DNA from: Gemmatimonadota bacterium
GTDB taxonomy: Bacteria > Gemmatimonadota > Gemmatimonadetes > Gemmatimonadales > Gemmatimonadaceae
Reading direction: 5' to 3'
Length of the DNA stretch: 64,000 nucleotides
Assembly (NCBI GenBank): GCA_016704465.1
Contig: JADJAD010000001.1
Location: 62,001 to 126,000, forward strand
The stretch's first letter is position 1. Every line of letters starts with the position of its first letter. This document shows, piece by piece, positions 30,241 to 39,026 of the stretch. Made by a program: the position numbers and the translations under genes. The notes under the pieces were generated by a model, which worked only from the letters and a program-made list of their open reading frames with translations, was not told the DNA's origin and made no database searches.

Positions 30241-30960
30241 ATGGACTTCTCCGCCATCGCCGAGCGCCTCTCTGGCTCCCCGACCACCGCCCTCCCGCTC
30301 CTCTTCCTCGCCGGGGTGCTGACGTCGCTCACCCCCTGCATCTACCCGATGATCCCGATCACCGCGGCGATCGTCGGCGGCGGAGAAACGACGCCGGGAG
30401 CTCCGCGTTCGCGGCTGCGCCCGCTCCTGCTCAGCCTGACCTACGTGTTCGGGCTATCGCTGGTGTACGCCGCCCTCGGGCTCTTCGCCGGCCTGAGCGG
30501 AACGATGTTCGGTCGCATCAGCACCAATCCATGGCTGTACTTCGCCATGGCCAACCTGCTGGTGCTGGCGGCGCTGTCCATGCTCGACGTGATCCCGGTG
30601 CGCCTCCCTGCCTTCATCACCCAGCGTGCGGCCACCGCGGGGACGGGTGGACGGTTCGGCGGTGTCTTCGTCATGGGCGCCATGTCCGGCCTGGTGGCCG
30701 CCCCGTGCTCCGCCCCGGTCATGATCGCCGTCCTGACCTGGGTGACCGAAACGAAAAGCGCGCTGATGGGGTTCGTCTACTTGTTCACCTTCTCCATCGG
30801 CATGTGCGCACTGCTCGTGCTCGTGGGGGTATCGTCGGGCACGGTCTCGCGCCTGCCGAAAGCGGGGCTGTGGATGGTACGCGTGAAGAAGTTCTTCGGC
30901 GTCGTGATGCTCGGTGTGGCCGAGTACTATCTCATCAAGATGGGGCAGCTGCTGATATGA
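30241..30960 (+). CDS. DsbD/CcdA-like transmembrane electron carrier
   Basis: A 239-aa inner-membrane protein with six hydrophobic segments. It corresponds to the beta domain of DsbD or to CcdA, which moves electrons from cytoplasmic thioredoxin to the periplasm. The two redox Cys lie in LTSLTPCIYPMIPITAAI (TM1) and GLVAAPCSAPVMIAVL (TM4), each next to Pro, as the family requires. The periplasmic alpha and gamma domains of full DsbD are absent. The stop overlaps the start of the next gene (ATGA), so the TlpA-like protein is translationally coupled and probably replaces the missing gamma domain. Confidence 0.93.
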   Translation: MDFSAIAERLSGSPTTALPLLFLAGVLTSLTPCIYPMIPITAAIVGGGETTPGAPRSRLRPLLLSLTYVFGLSLVYAALGLFAGLSGTMFGRISTNPWLYFAMANLLVLAALSMLDVIPVRLPAFITQRAATAGTGGRFGGVFVMGAMSGLVAAPCSAPVMIAVLTWVTETKSALMGFVYLFTFSIGMCALLVLVGVSSGTVSRLPKAGLWMVRVKKFFGVVMLGVAEYYLIKMGQLLI

Positions 30961-31484
30961 TGACCTTTCCCGCTGCGTGGCGTGCCGTCGCGCGTGCCAT
31001 TCCCCTCGTCGCGATCGGCGCCGCGCTCTTGGCCCCGGTGCGCGCCAGCGCGCAACACGCCATCGACCTCCCGCTCGGCGCGACGCTCCCCGACCTCAAG
31101 GTGGAGACGCTCGACGGACAGCCGGCCTCACTGGGACAGTACATCGGCAAGGGACCGCTGCTGATCGAGGTGTGGGCCACGTGGTGCGCGAACTGTGAAG
31201 AGCTGGCCCCGAAGATCCTCGCCGCCAAGAAGAAGTACGAGGGCAAGGTGCGCTTCATCGGGCTGGCAGTCTCCTTCAACCAATCGCCGAACCGCGTCAA
31301 GCTGCACATGGAGAAGCACGGCTTCGACGTCGAGACGTTTTACGATCGCAAGGGCGAGGCCGACGTGGTGTACGGCGTGAAGGCGACGTCGACGGTGATC
31401 GTCGTCGACAAGTCGGGCAAGATCGTCTACGCCGGCGCCGGCGGTGACCAGGACATTGACAGCGCGGTGCGCAAGGCGATGTAA
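30957..31484 (+). CDS. Secreted TlpA-like thioredoxin, partner of the DsbD-like protein
   Basis: A 175-aa exported redoxin: signal peptide (AIPLVAIGAALLAPVRASAQ) then a thioredoxin domain with VWATWCANCEELAPK (CxxC). A VKATSTVIVVDKSG segment sits where the cis-Pro loop is expected, with Thr-Ser-Thr in place of the usual TPT, a notable change. The ATG overlaps the upstream TGA by one base pair step, so the pair is a coupled operon. It probably receives electrons from the membrane protein and passes them to periplasmic disulfides. The client is unknown. Confidence 0.88.
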   Translation: MMTFPAAWRAVARAIPLVAIGAALLAPVRASAQHAIDLPLGATLPDLKVETLDGQPASLGQYIGKGPLLIEVWATWCANCEELAPKILAAKKKYEGKVRFIGLAVSFNQSPNRVKLHMEKHGFDVETFYDRKGEADVVYGVKATSTVIVVDKSGKIVYAGAGGDQDIDSAVRKAM

Positions 31485-31541
31485 CGGCGGCGCCGCGCCT
31501 AACGCGAAGCACCTCCAGCGCGCCGCATCTTCAGCGCGACG

Positions 31542-31570
31542 CGCGCCGCGCCAGCCCCTGGCGCGGCGCG
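31542..31570. terminator. 13-bp hairpin between convergent genes
   Basis: CGCGCCGCGCCAG pairs with CTGGCGCGGCGCG around CCC. It lies between the TlpA-like gene (plus) and the DUF6702 gene (minus), followed by TTCG rather than a T-run. Confidence 0.6.
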
Positions 31571-31577
31571 TTCGCCC

Positions 31578-32093
31578 TCAGGGGAGCGCCTTCGCCCCCT
31601 CGCCGCGCGAGAACAGCGTGGTGAACGACCGTCCGTCGTACTGCGCCTTGAGCACGTTGACCTGGTCGGCGTGGAACTCCATCAGCATGCGGTTCACGAA
31701 TCGGGCGTCGCGCAGTGAGGGCCACGACCGCTCGGCGCGGAACTCGAGCCAGGTCACGTCGCCGTCACGACGCTGGGCGACGAGGCGCCACGCGACGGCC
31801 ACGCCCGCCACCTGCAACCTGACCGCCGAGGCGACGTAGCGGGTGGCGGCCGCGTCGCTCACCCGGTGGTTCGGCAGCACGGCGGTCCGCGTCGCACGCG
31901 CCACGGCGGCGCTGAAGTCGTCGGCAAAGGTCCGCACGCGTAGCGACAGCGCGCCATCGGATTCCAGCCGCAGTTCGGTCACCGCGGTGTGCAGGGGATG
32001 CGCGGCGGCCGTGCGAGGGGAGCCGACGAGGATGGTGAGCAGTCCGAGCACGACGGCGATTCCGCGGAGGCGTATGGTGCACGGCGTGCGCAC
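31578..32093 (-). CDS. Exported DUF6702 family protein
   Basis: A 171-aa protein with a signal peptide (IAVVLGLLTILVGSPRTAAA) and a mature start HPLHTAVTELRLE, the hallmark of DUF6702, whose members begin with a His after cleavage. A late segment reads LLMEFHADQVNVLKAQYDGRSFTTLFS-like. The function is unknown; in related bacteria it is often near peptidase or TPR genes. The start is GTG at 32093, and the upstream TPR gene's stop (TAG) overlaps it by one base (TAGTG), so the two are translationally coupled. Confidence 0.78.
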   Translation of the reverse strand: MRTPCTIRLRGIAVVLGLLTILVGSPRTAAAHPLHTAVTELRLESDGALSLRVRTFADDFSAAVARATRTAVLPNHRVSDAAATRYVASAVRLQVAGVAVAWRLVAQRRDGDVTWLEFRAERSWPSLRDARFVNRMLMEFHADQVNVLKAQYDGRSFTTLFSRGEGAKALP

Positions 32094-33517
32094 TACCGCC
32101 TCCCCACGACGGCCGATGCGGCGCTCGATGCGGCACTCGACGCGGCGCTCGACGCGGCACTCGACGCGGCACTCGACGCGGCGCTCGACGCATCGGCTGC
32201 ACCGGATGGGCTGCGAAGGCGAGCCAACAGCGCCCGTGCCGCTTCAACTTCGTCCACCCCGAACGACGGGTTGAGCGCCAGCGCGCGCTCCAGGTGCCCG
32301 CGCGCGTCTGCACTATCGCCAACCGCGGCCGCGATGACTCCGGCGTGGTACCAGAGCACGGCGTCCTCGGTCCCGGCGCGCAGCGCCTGCTGCATCGACC
32401 GTGCGGCGGCGCGGTCGCGCCCCATGGCGTGCAGCGTCCACGCCTCGAGGTCGTACCCGTAGACGTCGTGCCGCGATTGCAGCTCACGGCGCACGCGCCG
32501 CAGCACCTCGCCCAACTGCTCCCCCCGGTTCACCAGGTGCAGCCCCCACGCCCGGTGAATCGCCCCGGGTTGGGTCAGGGCGCTGGCCGTCATGGCCGCC
32601 GCGTAGCTGGCGGACTGACTGGAATCATCGAGCGCCAGCCAGGCATCGCGCAGCACGCCCAGTGTCCCCGGGTCGAGCTGCACGCCGATCGCCGAGTCGC
32701 CGGCCGCGATCGCGCCTCGCCACGCACCACGCTGTGCGGCGAGCCGCGCGCGGGCGGCGAGGACGCGGTAGTCACCCGGGTGGGCCGCCAGCGCCGAGTC
32801 GTAGAGCAGGTCGGCGGCGCTCGCACGCCCGCGTTTGGCCTCGAGGTCACCGGTGCGCATGAGGAACCAGGCCTGCTGCTCGGCGCTCAGCCCATCGGTC
32901 GCCCTCGCCAGCCGCACCGTATTGCGGGCCATCAGCACCGCGCGGTCCAGCCGGCCCGTGATCTCGTACCAACGGGCCAGCCGCGGGGCGAGCGCGAGCG
33001 ACGCAGGCACCTGCTCGACCGTGGCGAATCGGGCCGCCGCCTCGTCGTAGCGCCCGAGCTCCAGGAGAATCTCCCCCTCGGTGGCCCGGCTCACCGCGTT
33101 CGTCGAGTCGGCGGCAACCAGCGCCTGCGCCGCCTCGAGGGCGCCCGTGAAGTCGTGCTGCGCCAGGCGCACCGACGCCAATAGCCCCCACGTGGCTTCG
33201 TTGTGCGACTCACGCAGCGCGAGCGAGCGCTCGGCCTGATCGGCGGCGCGGGTCACGTCGGCGTAGTTCCCCGTTTCCCGGGCACGCCTGAGGTACAGAG
33301 CCCCCAGTCGGGCGCGATCGGCCGCGCTCTCGGGATCTTCGCCGATGCGACGCTCGAACAGGGCGATGTCCGCATCGCGACCGCGCGCCTCGGCGGCGGG
33401 GTCGCGTGGGGTCGCGGAGACAACCGCGGCGGCGGCGGCTGGCCGTGCGCTCTCCCGCGTAACGACCAAGCCGGCCGCCAACAACGCGACAGCAGTGAAG
33501 AACACGAGGCGACGCAT
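32093..33517 (-). CDS. Exported tetratricopeptide-repeat protein
   Basis: A 474-aa protein with an N-terminal signal or anchor (MRRLVFFTAVALLAAGLVV) and a long helical-repeat region (~60-430), typical TPR pairs such as DRARLGALYLRRARETGNYADVTRAADQAERSLAL and AVLWYHAGVIAAAVGDSADARGHLERALALNPSFG. TPRs mediate protein-protein contacts; no catalytic domain is present. The last ~25 residues are a Ser-Ala repeat (SAAS units) encoded by a 12-bp tandem repeat. It is upstream of, and overlaps, the DUF6702 gene. Function of the pair is unknown. Confidence 0.85.
   Translation of the reverse strand: MRRLVFFTAVALLAAGLVVTRESARPAAAAAVVSATPRDPAAEARGRDADIALFERRIGEDPESAADRARLGALYLRRARETGNYADVTRAADQAERSLALRESHNEATWGLLASVRLAQHDFTGALEAAQALVAADSTNAVSRATEGEILLELGRYDEAAARFATVEQVPASLALAPRLARWYEITGRLDRAVLMARNTVRLARATDGLSAEQQAWFLMRTGDLEAKRGRASAADLLYDSALAAHPGDYRVLAARARLAAQRGAWRGAIAAGDSAIGVQLDPGTLGVLRDAWLALDDSSQSASYAAAMTASALTQPGAIHRAWGLHLVNRGEQLGEVLRRVRRELQSRHDVYGYDLEAWTLHAMGRDRAAARSMQQALRAGTEDAVLWYHAGVIAAAVGDSADARGHLERALALNPSFGVDEVEAARALLARLRSPSGAADASSAASSAASSAASSAASSAASSAASAVVGRR
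32114..32185. repeat. 12-bp tandem repeat, six units, inside TPR gene
   Basis: Units of GAYGCGGCRCTC follow each other six times (plus-strand view), with a partial seventh. On the coding strand they give an SAAS tetrapeptide repeat at the C-terminus. The array is in frame, so copy-number change would not break the gene. Confidence 0.9.
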
Positions 33518-33624
33518 GGCAGACCGGGGCAAGGGGCCGGCAGGCGAAACGGAGTGCTTCCCTGCCACACGTCCTCTACGCCACCAACTCCCGAACGGAT
33601 TGGACCGGCCGGGCGCCGTGGGCG

Positions 33625-35121
33625 CTAGCTCGACAGCGTCGCACCAATCGCGTCGACCCCATCCAGCACGCGCTGCAGGTGCTGCGGCGTCGTTCGGGGA
33701 TTGATGATCGTCACCCGCAGCACCCGTCGCCCGTCGAGCAGCGTGGAGGTGATCCATCCTTCACCGGCGGCGTTGTACCGTTCGCGCAGCTCGCGATTCA
33801 CCGCGTCGGCGGCCGCCTCCCCGCGCGCGTCGGCACCGGTGTAGCGGAAGCACAGGATGTTTGTCTCCGGCCGGTGCAGCGCCTCGAACCGTGGGTGCGC
33901 CGAGACGAGTTCGTGGAAGCCCGCTGTCAGCTCGCACAGGTGCTCGTAGAAGCCGGCGATCCCCGACCGGCCGTACCGCAGGAGGGCGGCCCACACCTTG
34001 AGCACGTCGCCGCGGCGCGAACACTGGAACGAGCGCGGGCCGATGTCGTACGACGGCTCGTCGTCCGTCTGGTGAAACAGGTAGGGCGCCTGCTGCGCGA
34101 AGGCCGAGTCGAGCACCGCGGCGTCGCGCACGAGCACCATCCCCGCCGCAAGCGGGAGCAGCATCATCTTGTGCGGGTCCCACGCCAGGGAGTCCACGCG
34201 GTCGATGCCGCGCACGCGGTGGCGATGGGCCGGCGAGAACAGCGCCGATCCGCCATGCGCCGCATCGACGTGCAGCCAGCAGCCAAACTCCGCACAGCAG
34301 TCGGCAATCGCCGGCAGGTCGTCGAAGGAGCCCGTGGCGGTGCTGCCGGCGGTCGCCACGACCGCGAGCACCGGGCGACCGTCGCGACGCAACGACTCCA
34401 GCGTGGTGCGCACGGCGCGCGGGTCCATCCGGTACCCGTCCGACGCGACGGTGACGGCGTTCCGCACCCCGAGCCCCATCACCCCCACGGCGCGACTGAC
34501 CGCGTAGTGCGCATGCACACCGCACAGCACCACCGGCGACTCGGCACCCACTGCGGCACCCACTGCGGCACCCACGGCGGTGCCCGACGCGGCGCCCACC
34601 CCATCGGCCCACGCGTTCGGGAGCAGGCGCGCGCGCGCCGCGAGCAGTGCGGTGAGCGTCGCCTCCGTCCCACCCGACGTGAACGTCCCGCCACTTGCAT
34701 CGCCGAAGCCGGCAAGCCGGCACATCCAGCGCACCACCTGACGCTCGACGAAGGTGGTCGCCGGCGACATCTCGCGCACCGCCTGGCTCCCGTTGAGGGC
34801 GGCAATGACGCTGTCGGTCCAGATGGCCACGGGGAGCGGGGGCGACACCTGGTGACCCACGTACATCGGGTGCGACAGGCGATTGGCCTCGCGCATGACA
34901 TCATCGCGCAGCCGCCGCGCCACCTCATCGAGCGAGCACCCCTCGTCGGGCAACGGACCGTCGAAGCGCCGCGCCACGTCGCGCGCGTGCGTGCTGCGGG
35001 ACACCGGACCGACGCCGCGGCTCGTCTCGGCGAGGTAGTCCACCGCCAGGCCAACGATCGCCTGCGCCGCATCGATCGTCGCGTCGTCGACCAGCGTTGC
35101 CAGCAGTTCGTCGCGGGTCAT
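33625..35121 (-). CDS. PLP-dependent group II decarboxylase
   Basis: A 498-aa fold-type I PLP enzyme of the glutamate/aromatic/diaminobutyrate decarboxylase family. Visible features are GTFTSGGTEATLTALLAAR (cofactor phosphate site), VLCGVHAHYAVSRA, the Asp-Ala-Ala-His stretch WLHVDAAHGGSA and the PLP-binding Lys in SLAWDPHKMMLLP (~316). The substrate amino acid cannot be assigned. An oddity is a short Gly-Ala-Val repeat (~183-194) after a loop, encoded by a small DNA repeat. The 2H phosphoesterase gene ends 13 bp upstream on the same strand, so they may be co-transcribed. Confidence 0.88.
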   Translation of the reverse strand: MTRDELLATLVDDATIDAAQAIVGLAVDYLAETSRGVGPVSRSTHARDVARRFDGPLPDEGCSLDEVARRLRDDVMREANRLSHPMYVGHQVSPPLPVAIWTDSVIAALNGSQAVREMSPATTFVERQVVRWMCRLAGFGDASGGTFTSGGTEATLTALLAARARLLPNAWADGVGAASGTAVGAAVGAAVGAESPVVLCGVHAHYAVSRAVGVMGLGVRNAVTVASDGYRMDPRAVRTTLESLRRDGRPVLAVVATAGSTATGSFDDLPAIADCCAEFGCWLHVDAAHGGSALFSPAHRHRVRGIDRVDSLAWDPHKMMLLPLAAGMVLVRDAAVLDSAFAQQAPYLFHQTDDEPSYDIGPRSFQCSRRGDVLKVWAALLRYGRSGIAGFYEHLCELTAGFHELVSAHPRFEALHRPETNILCFRYTGADARGEAAADAVNRELRERYNAAGEGWITSTLLDGRRVLRVTIINPRTTPQHLQRVLDGVDAIGATLSS

Positions 35122-35134
35122 GGCTCTTCGCGAC

Positions 35135-35749
35135 TCAGCGTGCGCCGGACAGGGACAACTCGAACATCGCGCGGGGCGGCAGCGGTTCGTCGGTCAACGA
35201 GCAGCGCAGGTGATCGACCAGCAGCGGCTCGTCCAGCCGCACCTCGAGCAGTTCCCGCCGCTGCTGCCGGGTGAGCGTTCGAAAGAAGGAAAGCGTGACG
35301 TGCGGCGTGAACGAAAAGCGGGCAGGCTGGAACGACAGGCCGCTCGTCGCAATGCGCTCGTGCAGGTCGCGCAGCGGCCCGTGGTGATCGAGCGGGAGCA
35401 CGACGATGTCGGTCTGCATGAACCGGTGCGGCGGCTTGAAGTGCAGGACCATGGGCGCGGTGGTCGCGGCGATGTCCGCCAGGGTCTCTTGCAACCGCTC
35501 GCGCGGGGTGGCGGGATCGATGGGGCCGACGCCGGACGATCCCGCCAGTGTGAGGTGCGGGGGAAGGTAGTTCGCCAGCTTGGGATCGTAGGCCAGCTGG
35601 ATCGCGTGAATACGCGCCCCCGCGGCACCGCGCGCATCGATGACCACGAAGATCCCGGGACCGCGGCGCCACTTGTCGGAGAGTTCTGCGTCGATCGAGG
35701 AGGACACGCCGTGCTGGCTTGAGTCGGTGATGCCGGTGACGCCAGACAT
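35135..35749 (-). CDS. 2H phosphoesterase, 2'-5' RNA ligase-like
   Basis: A 204-aa protein of the LigT/ThpR-like 2H superfamily, which acts on 2',3'-cyclic phosphates or 2'-5' linkages. The two HxTx motifs are LPPHLTLAG and FTPHVTLSFF, at the expected distance. The N-terminal ~30 residues (SSQHGVSSSIDAELSDKW) are not conserved. The physiological substrate is unknown. ATG 35749 is chosen because the upstream in-frame start gives an odd 22-residue extension; no ribosome-binding site is clear. It lies 13 bp before the decarboxylase gene. Confidence 0.82.
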   Translation of the reverse strand: MSGVTGITDSSQHGVSSSIDAELSDKWRRGPGIFVVIDARGAAGARIHAIQLAYDPKLANYLPPHLTLAGSSGVGPIDPATPRERLQETLADIAATTAPMVLHFKPPHRFMQTDIVVLPLDHHGPLRDLHERIATSGLSFQPARFSFTPHVTLSFFRTLTRQQRRELLEVRLDEPLLVDHLRCSLTDEPLPPRAMFELSLSGAR

Positions 35750-35838
35750 GATACTCAGAGAACCCGCGAGCCGGGCGAGGCAGAAGATGGCGTCAGGCGG
35801 CGACGGCGGACCCACGGTCGCGAGGCGACGGCGGTCGG

Positions 35839-35876
35839 ACGGGAGACGGGAGACGGGTGACGGGTGACGGGAGACG
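35839..35876. repeat. Heptamer repeat, five units (left arm)
   Basis: ACGGGAG x2, ACGGGTG x2 and ACGGGAG follow one another. A C-rich opposite arm of CTCCCGT and CCCCCGT units lies at 35955-35983. Together they form a partial inverted repeat around ~80 bp, in the divergent promoter region before the D-cysteine-desulfhydrase-like gene. Confidence 0.85.
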
Positions 35877-35954
35877 TCCGGTCACGCCGTCGGTCCGCAC
35901 CTCCCCCCGCAGACCATGGACGCGCTCCCCCCCCCATCGTATCTCTCGACTCAA

Positions 35955-35983
35955 CTCCCGTCCCCCGTCCCCCGTCCCCCCGT
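35955..35983. repeat. Heptamer repeat, four units (right arm)
   Basis: CTCCCGT, CCCCCGT, CCCCCGT and one expanded unit C-CCCCCGT. It is the complement-type partner of the array at 35839 and ends 17 bp before the GTG start at 36001. Confidence 0.8.
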
Positions 35984-36000
35984 CCCCGCCCCCTCCCCCC

Positions 36001-36975
36001 GTGCTTCCCGCTCGCGACCGACTCCTCGCCCTCCCCCACGTCGCCCTCGGCGCCCTCCCCACGCCGATCGACGATGCGCCTCGCTTGCGCGACGCCATCG
36101 GCATGGGCGCGCGCCTGGTCATCAAGCGCGACGACGCGCTCCCCTTCGGCTTCGGCGGCAACAAGGTCCGCAAGCTCGGGTTGATCGCGGCCCAGGCGCT
36201 CGCCAACGGCGTCGACACGCTCGTGACCTGCGGAGGCGTGCAGTCGAACCATTGCCGGGCCACGGCCGCGGCGGCGGCACGACTGGGCATGGCCTGCCAC
36301 ATCGTCGCCAACGGCACGCCCCCCGAGCGCCTGACGGGCAATGCCCTGCTGGACGCGTTGCTCGGCGCCCAAGTCCACTACGTCGCCGACCGGACGGCGC
36401 GCACCCCTGCGATGGACGCGCTCGCCGATCGCCTGCGCGCCGAGGGACGGAAGCCGCTGATCGTCCCGTTAGGCGCTTCCACGCCGCTCGGCGCCCTCGG
36501 GCTTGCCCTTGGCGTGGGGGAGATCGTGCGTCAGGGCATCGTGCCCGACGTCATCGTGCACGCCACGTCGTCGGGGGGAACGCAGGCGGGGCTGCTCGCC
36601 GGCTGCGCGCTGTTCGGCCTGCGCACCGAGGTGGTCGGCATCAGCGCCGATGATCCGGTGGACGACATCGGGCGCGTGGTGACCGCGATCGGCGGTGGTA
36701 TCGAGGAGCTACTCGGACTGGCCACCGGCGCGCTCGGCGTCGGCGATCGCTTCATTGCCGACGCGTCGTACGTCGGCGACGGCTACGGGATTCCCTCTGA
36801 TGCGTCGCGCGAGGCGCAACGGCTCGCCGCCCGCACCGAGGCGCTGTTCACCGACCACTGGTACACGGCCAAGGCGCTCGCCGGGTTGATCGGCCACGCG
36901 CGGGCCGGGCGCTTCCGGGATGGACAGGTCGTCATGTTCTGGCACACCGGCGGTCAGGTCGGGCTCTTCGCCTGA
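36001..36975 (+). CDS. D-cysteine desulfhydrase/ACC deaminase-family PLP enzyme
   Basis: A 324-aa fold-type II PLP enzyme. Family members turn D-cysteine into pyruvate, H2S and ammonia, or deaminate 1-aminocyclopropane-1-carboxylate. The Schiff-base Lys is in FGGNKVRKLG (~residue 55), the cofactor loop is CGGVQSNHCRA, and the phosphate-binding stretch is TSSGGTQAGLLAG. The C-terminal FWHTGGQVGLF is typical of the D-cysteine desulfhydrase group. I take GTG 36001 because the protein then starts at the conserved LLALPHVALGALPTPI; the 48 codons before it are low-complexity repeat. It is the first gene of a region rich in D-amino-acid enzymes. Confidence 0.88.
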   Translation: MLPARDRLLALPHVALGALPTPIDDAPRLRDAIGMGARLVIKRDDALPFGFGGNKVRKLGLIAAQALANGVDTLVTCGGVQSNHCRATAAAAARLGMACHIVANGTPPERLTGNALLDALLGAQVHYVADRTARTPAMDALADRLRAEGRKPLIVPLGASTPLGALGLALGVGEIVRQGIVPDVIVHATSSGGTQAGLLAGCALFGLRTEVVGISADDPVDDIGRVVTAIGGGIEELLGLATGALGVGDRFIADASYVGDGYGIPSDASREAQRLAARTEALFTDHWYTAKALAGLIGHARAGRFRDGQVVMFWHTGGQVGLFA

Positions 36976-37044
36976 GGCTTGCGGCAACCGAGCGGGGCGA
37001 GCGACCGGTGTGGGATCCCGGTCGCCCTCCCACGATCGCGTCGT

Positions 37045-38940
37045 CTATTGCCGCGTGAGCTTGAGCGACGGTCGCGGCGCAGGCTGCACGAGCGTCGCGC
37101 CGGTCACCGCGCCCCCCGCCATGTCGAACTCCATGAAGAATCCAGCCGGCATGCCCGGCGGACCGGTCATGCGAAAGCGCGTGGGAGAAAGGGCGACCAA
37201 CGTATAGGTCGGCTGGCCGGGTACCGTGAGCTTCAACTCGTCACCGATGAGCTGCACGTCGATGTCGAGCGGGAGCGCATCCGGCTTGTAGCGCCCGACC
37301 AGCGCCTGCAGCTGGTCGCGCGAGAGCGAGACCCCGGGCGTCGTGTCGGCGGCAGGCGGCGTGAATCGGAACGTCGCATCCTCGAACCCCTGCACCGTCG
37401 CTTCCGACGCGTTCCCGTCGGCGCCCAGCACGAAGGTCACCATGGGCTTCCCCGCCGACGGGTTGTTCATCTTCCCGCGGAAGGTGTTGTAGTGCCAGTG
37501 CTCCAGCGTCCCTTCGAAGATCCCGAACTTCATCCCCAGCGTCCCGCCGTTCACGCCGATCACCAGGTCGCCGTACAGCGAATCCGAGTAGGTCCCCGCC
37601 AGCTTCGCCATGTCGACCGATGGACGGGTCCCAGCGACGCGCGCCTTCTCGACCGCTGCCTCGGCTTCCTTGCCGGCCTTGACCAGCGGATCGATGATCG
37701 CGCGGTACTCCGCGTTCCAGTCCCGAGCTGCAGGGCGCGTGTAGAGGTCGAAGATGTGCGGGAAGATCGCGCCCGGCGCGGGCGTCCCATCCTTGTTGGT
37801 GAGGATCACGACGCCGAGTTTCTGGTCCGGGACCATCGCCACCATGGCCGACATCCCGTCGATGTTACCGCCGTGGTGCACCGCGAGGTGCCCGTTGAAG
37901 TCCTGCAGGAACCACCCCATCCCGTACGCCGCGAGGTTCGCCCCCGGGGCCATGAAACGGGCCGTCGGTCCCTCGAGGCGGATCGGCGTGTTGGGGAGCC
38001 ACATCTCCCCATGGTTCCCCGTGGACATCAGCTGCTGGGTCCCGTACTTCCCGCGTCCCAGCTGCAGGCGAACCCACTGCGCCATGTCCCGCACGTTCGA
38101 GTTGATGGAACCGGCTGGTGCGATGTTGTCGATGTTCTTCCACGGGATGACCACGACCGAATCGTCCTGCTCCCGATGCGGTGTGGCAAGGTTGGCCTTG
38201 CCCGCCAGTTCGCGCACCGAGGTGGACGACGACGTCATGCCCAGCGGCGCAAAGATCTTCGCACGAATCAGGTCATCCCAGGAACGCTGCTGCACCGCAG
38301 CCACCGCCTCTCCCGAGGCGAGGAACATGATGTTCTGGTACCCGAACAGCGACCTAAACCCCCAGCTCGGCTTGAGGTAGCGCACGCGCCGCAGGATTTC
38401 CTCGCGAGGGAATCCCCCGGCATACCACATGAAGTCACCGCGTGCCAGTCCGCTGCGGTGCGACAGGGCATCGCGCATCGTGAGGTCGCGTGACGCGTAC
38501 GTGTCGTAGAGCTGGAACCCGGGCAGGTACGCCGAGACGCGCTCGTCCCACTTCATCTTCCCCTCGTCCACCGCCATGGCGACCAGCGCCGCGGTGAACG
38601 CCTTGGACGCCGAGCCGATGGCGAAGACCGTGTTCGCGTCCACCGGTTCCGCTTTCCCAACCGTGCGCGTCCCGTAGCCCTTGCTGTACACGATCGAGTC
38701 GTCCTTGACGATCGCGATCGCCACGGCGGGGACCTTCCACTCCTGCATCGTCCTGGCGATGTACGCATCGAGGTCGGCGAAGCGCGGGCCAGCCTTGGTG
38801 GCGGGAGCCTTTGCCCGTTGGGCCAGCATCCGCTCCGCGGGCAGGGCGGACAGCGCCAGCACTACGCCGAGCCGCAGGACGCGCGAGGACCGCCGTGCGG
38901 CGGCGCGAGCGCTCGAGTGCTGCCCCGATATCCATGACAT
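37045..38940 (-). CDS. Secreted class-C beta-lactamase-like serine hydrolase
   Basis: A 631-aa exported protein: signal peptide (VLRLGVVLALSALPAERMLAQ), a beta-lactamase/PBP4*-type domain (~55-400) and a C-terminal DUF3471-like beta domain (~490-631). The catalytic motif SxxK is GSASKAFTA, and YQN (FGYQNIMF) supplies the Tyr; the HGG near VHHGGNIDG matches the third motif. This family includes D-aminopeptidases, esterases and D-Ala-D-Ala carboxypeptidase-like enzymes, so the substrate is open. ATG 38940 follows GAGG at 8 bp. It precedes the D-aminoacylase on the same strand in the opposite order (87 bp downstream of it), so the two may be co-expressed. Confidence 0.9.
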   Translation of the reverse strand: MSWISGQHSSARAAARRSSRVLRLGVVLALSALPAERMLAQRAKAPATKAGPRFADLDAYIARTMQEWKVPAVAIAIVKDDSIVYSKGYGTRTVGKAEPVDANTVFAIGSASKAFTAALVAMAVDEGKMKWDERVSAYLPGFQLYDTYASRDLTMRDALSHRSGLARGDFMWYAGGFPREEILRRVRYLKPSWGFRSLFGYQNIMFLASGEAVAAVQQRSWDDLIRAKIFAPLGMTSSSTSVRELAGKANLATPHREQDDSVVVIPWKNIDNIAPAGSINSNVRDMAQWVRLQLGRGKYGTQQLMSTGNHGEMWLPNTPIRLEGPTARFMAPGANLAAYGMGWFLQDFNGHLAVHHGGNIDGMSAMVAMVPDQKLGVVILTNKDGTPAPGAIFPHIFDLYTRPAARDWNAEYRAIIDPLVKAGKEAEAAVEKARVAGTRPSVDMAKLAGTYSDSLYGDLVIGVNGGTLGMKFGIFEGTLEHWHYNTFRGKMNNPSAGKPMVTFVLGADGNASEATVQGFEDATFRFTPPAADTTPGVSLSRDQLQALVGRYKPDALPLDIDVQLIGDELKLTVPGQPTYTLVALSPTRFRMTGPPGMPAGFFMEFDMAGGAVTGATLVQPAPRPSLKLTRQ

Positions 38941-39026
38941 GTGATTCACCTCGAGTGGATGGCAGTCGCGCGACTCCGCGGAAGCTCCGGCAGAAGCGGG
39001 GGGAAGAGACTCACCGACGGTCGCGA

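Noticed and set aside
32210..33184. Plus-strand open frame opposite the TPR gene
   Set aside because: Complement of TPR codons; no signal, domain or ribosome-binding site.
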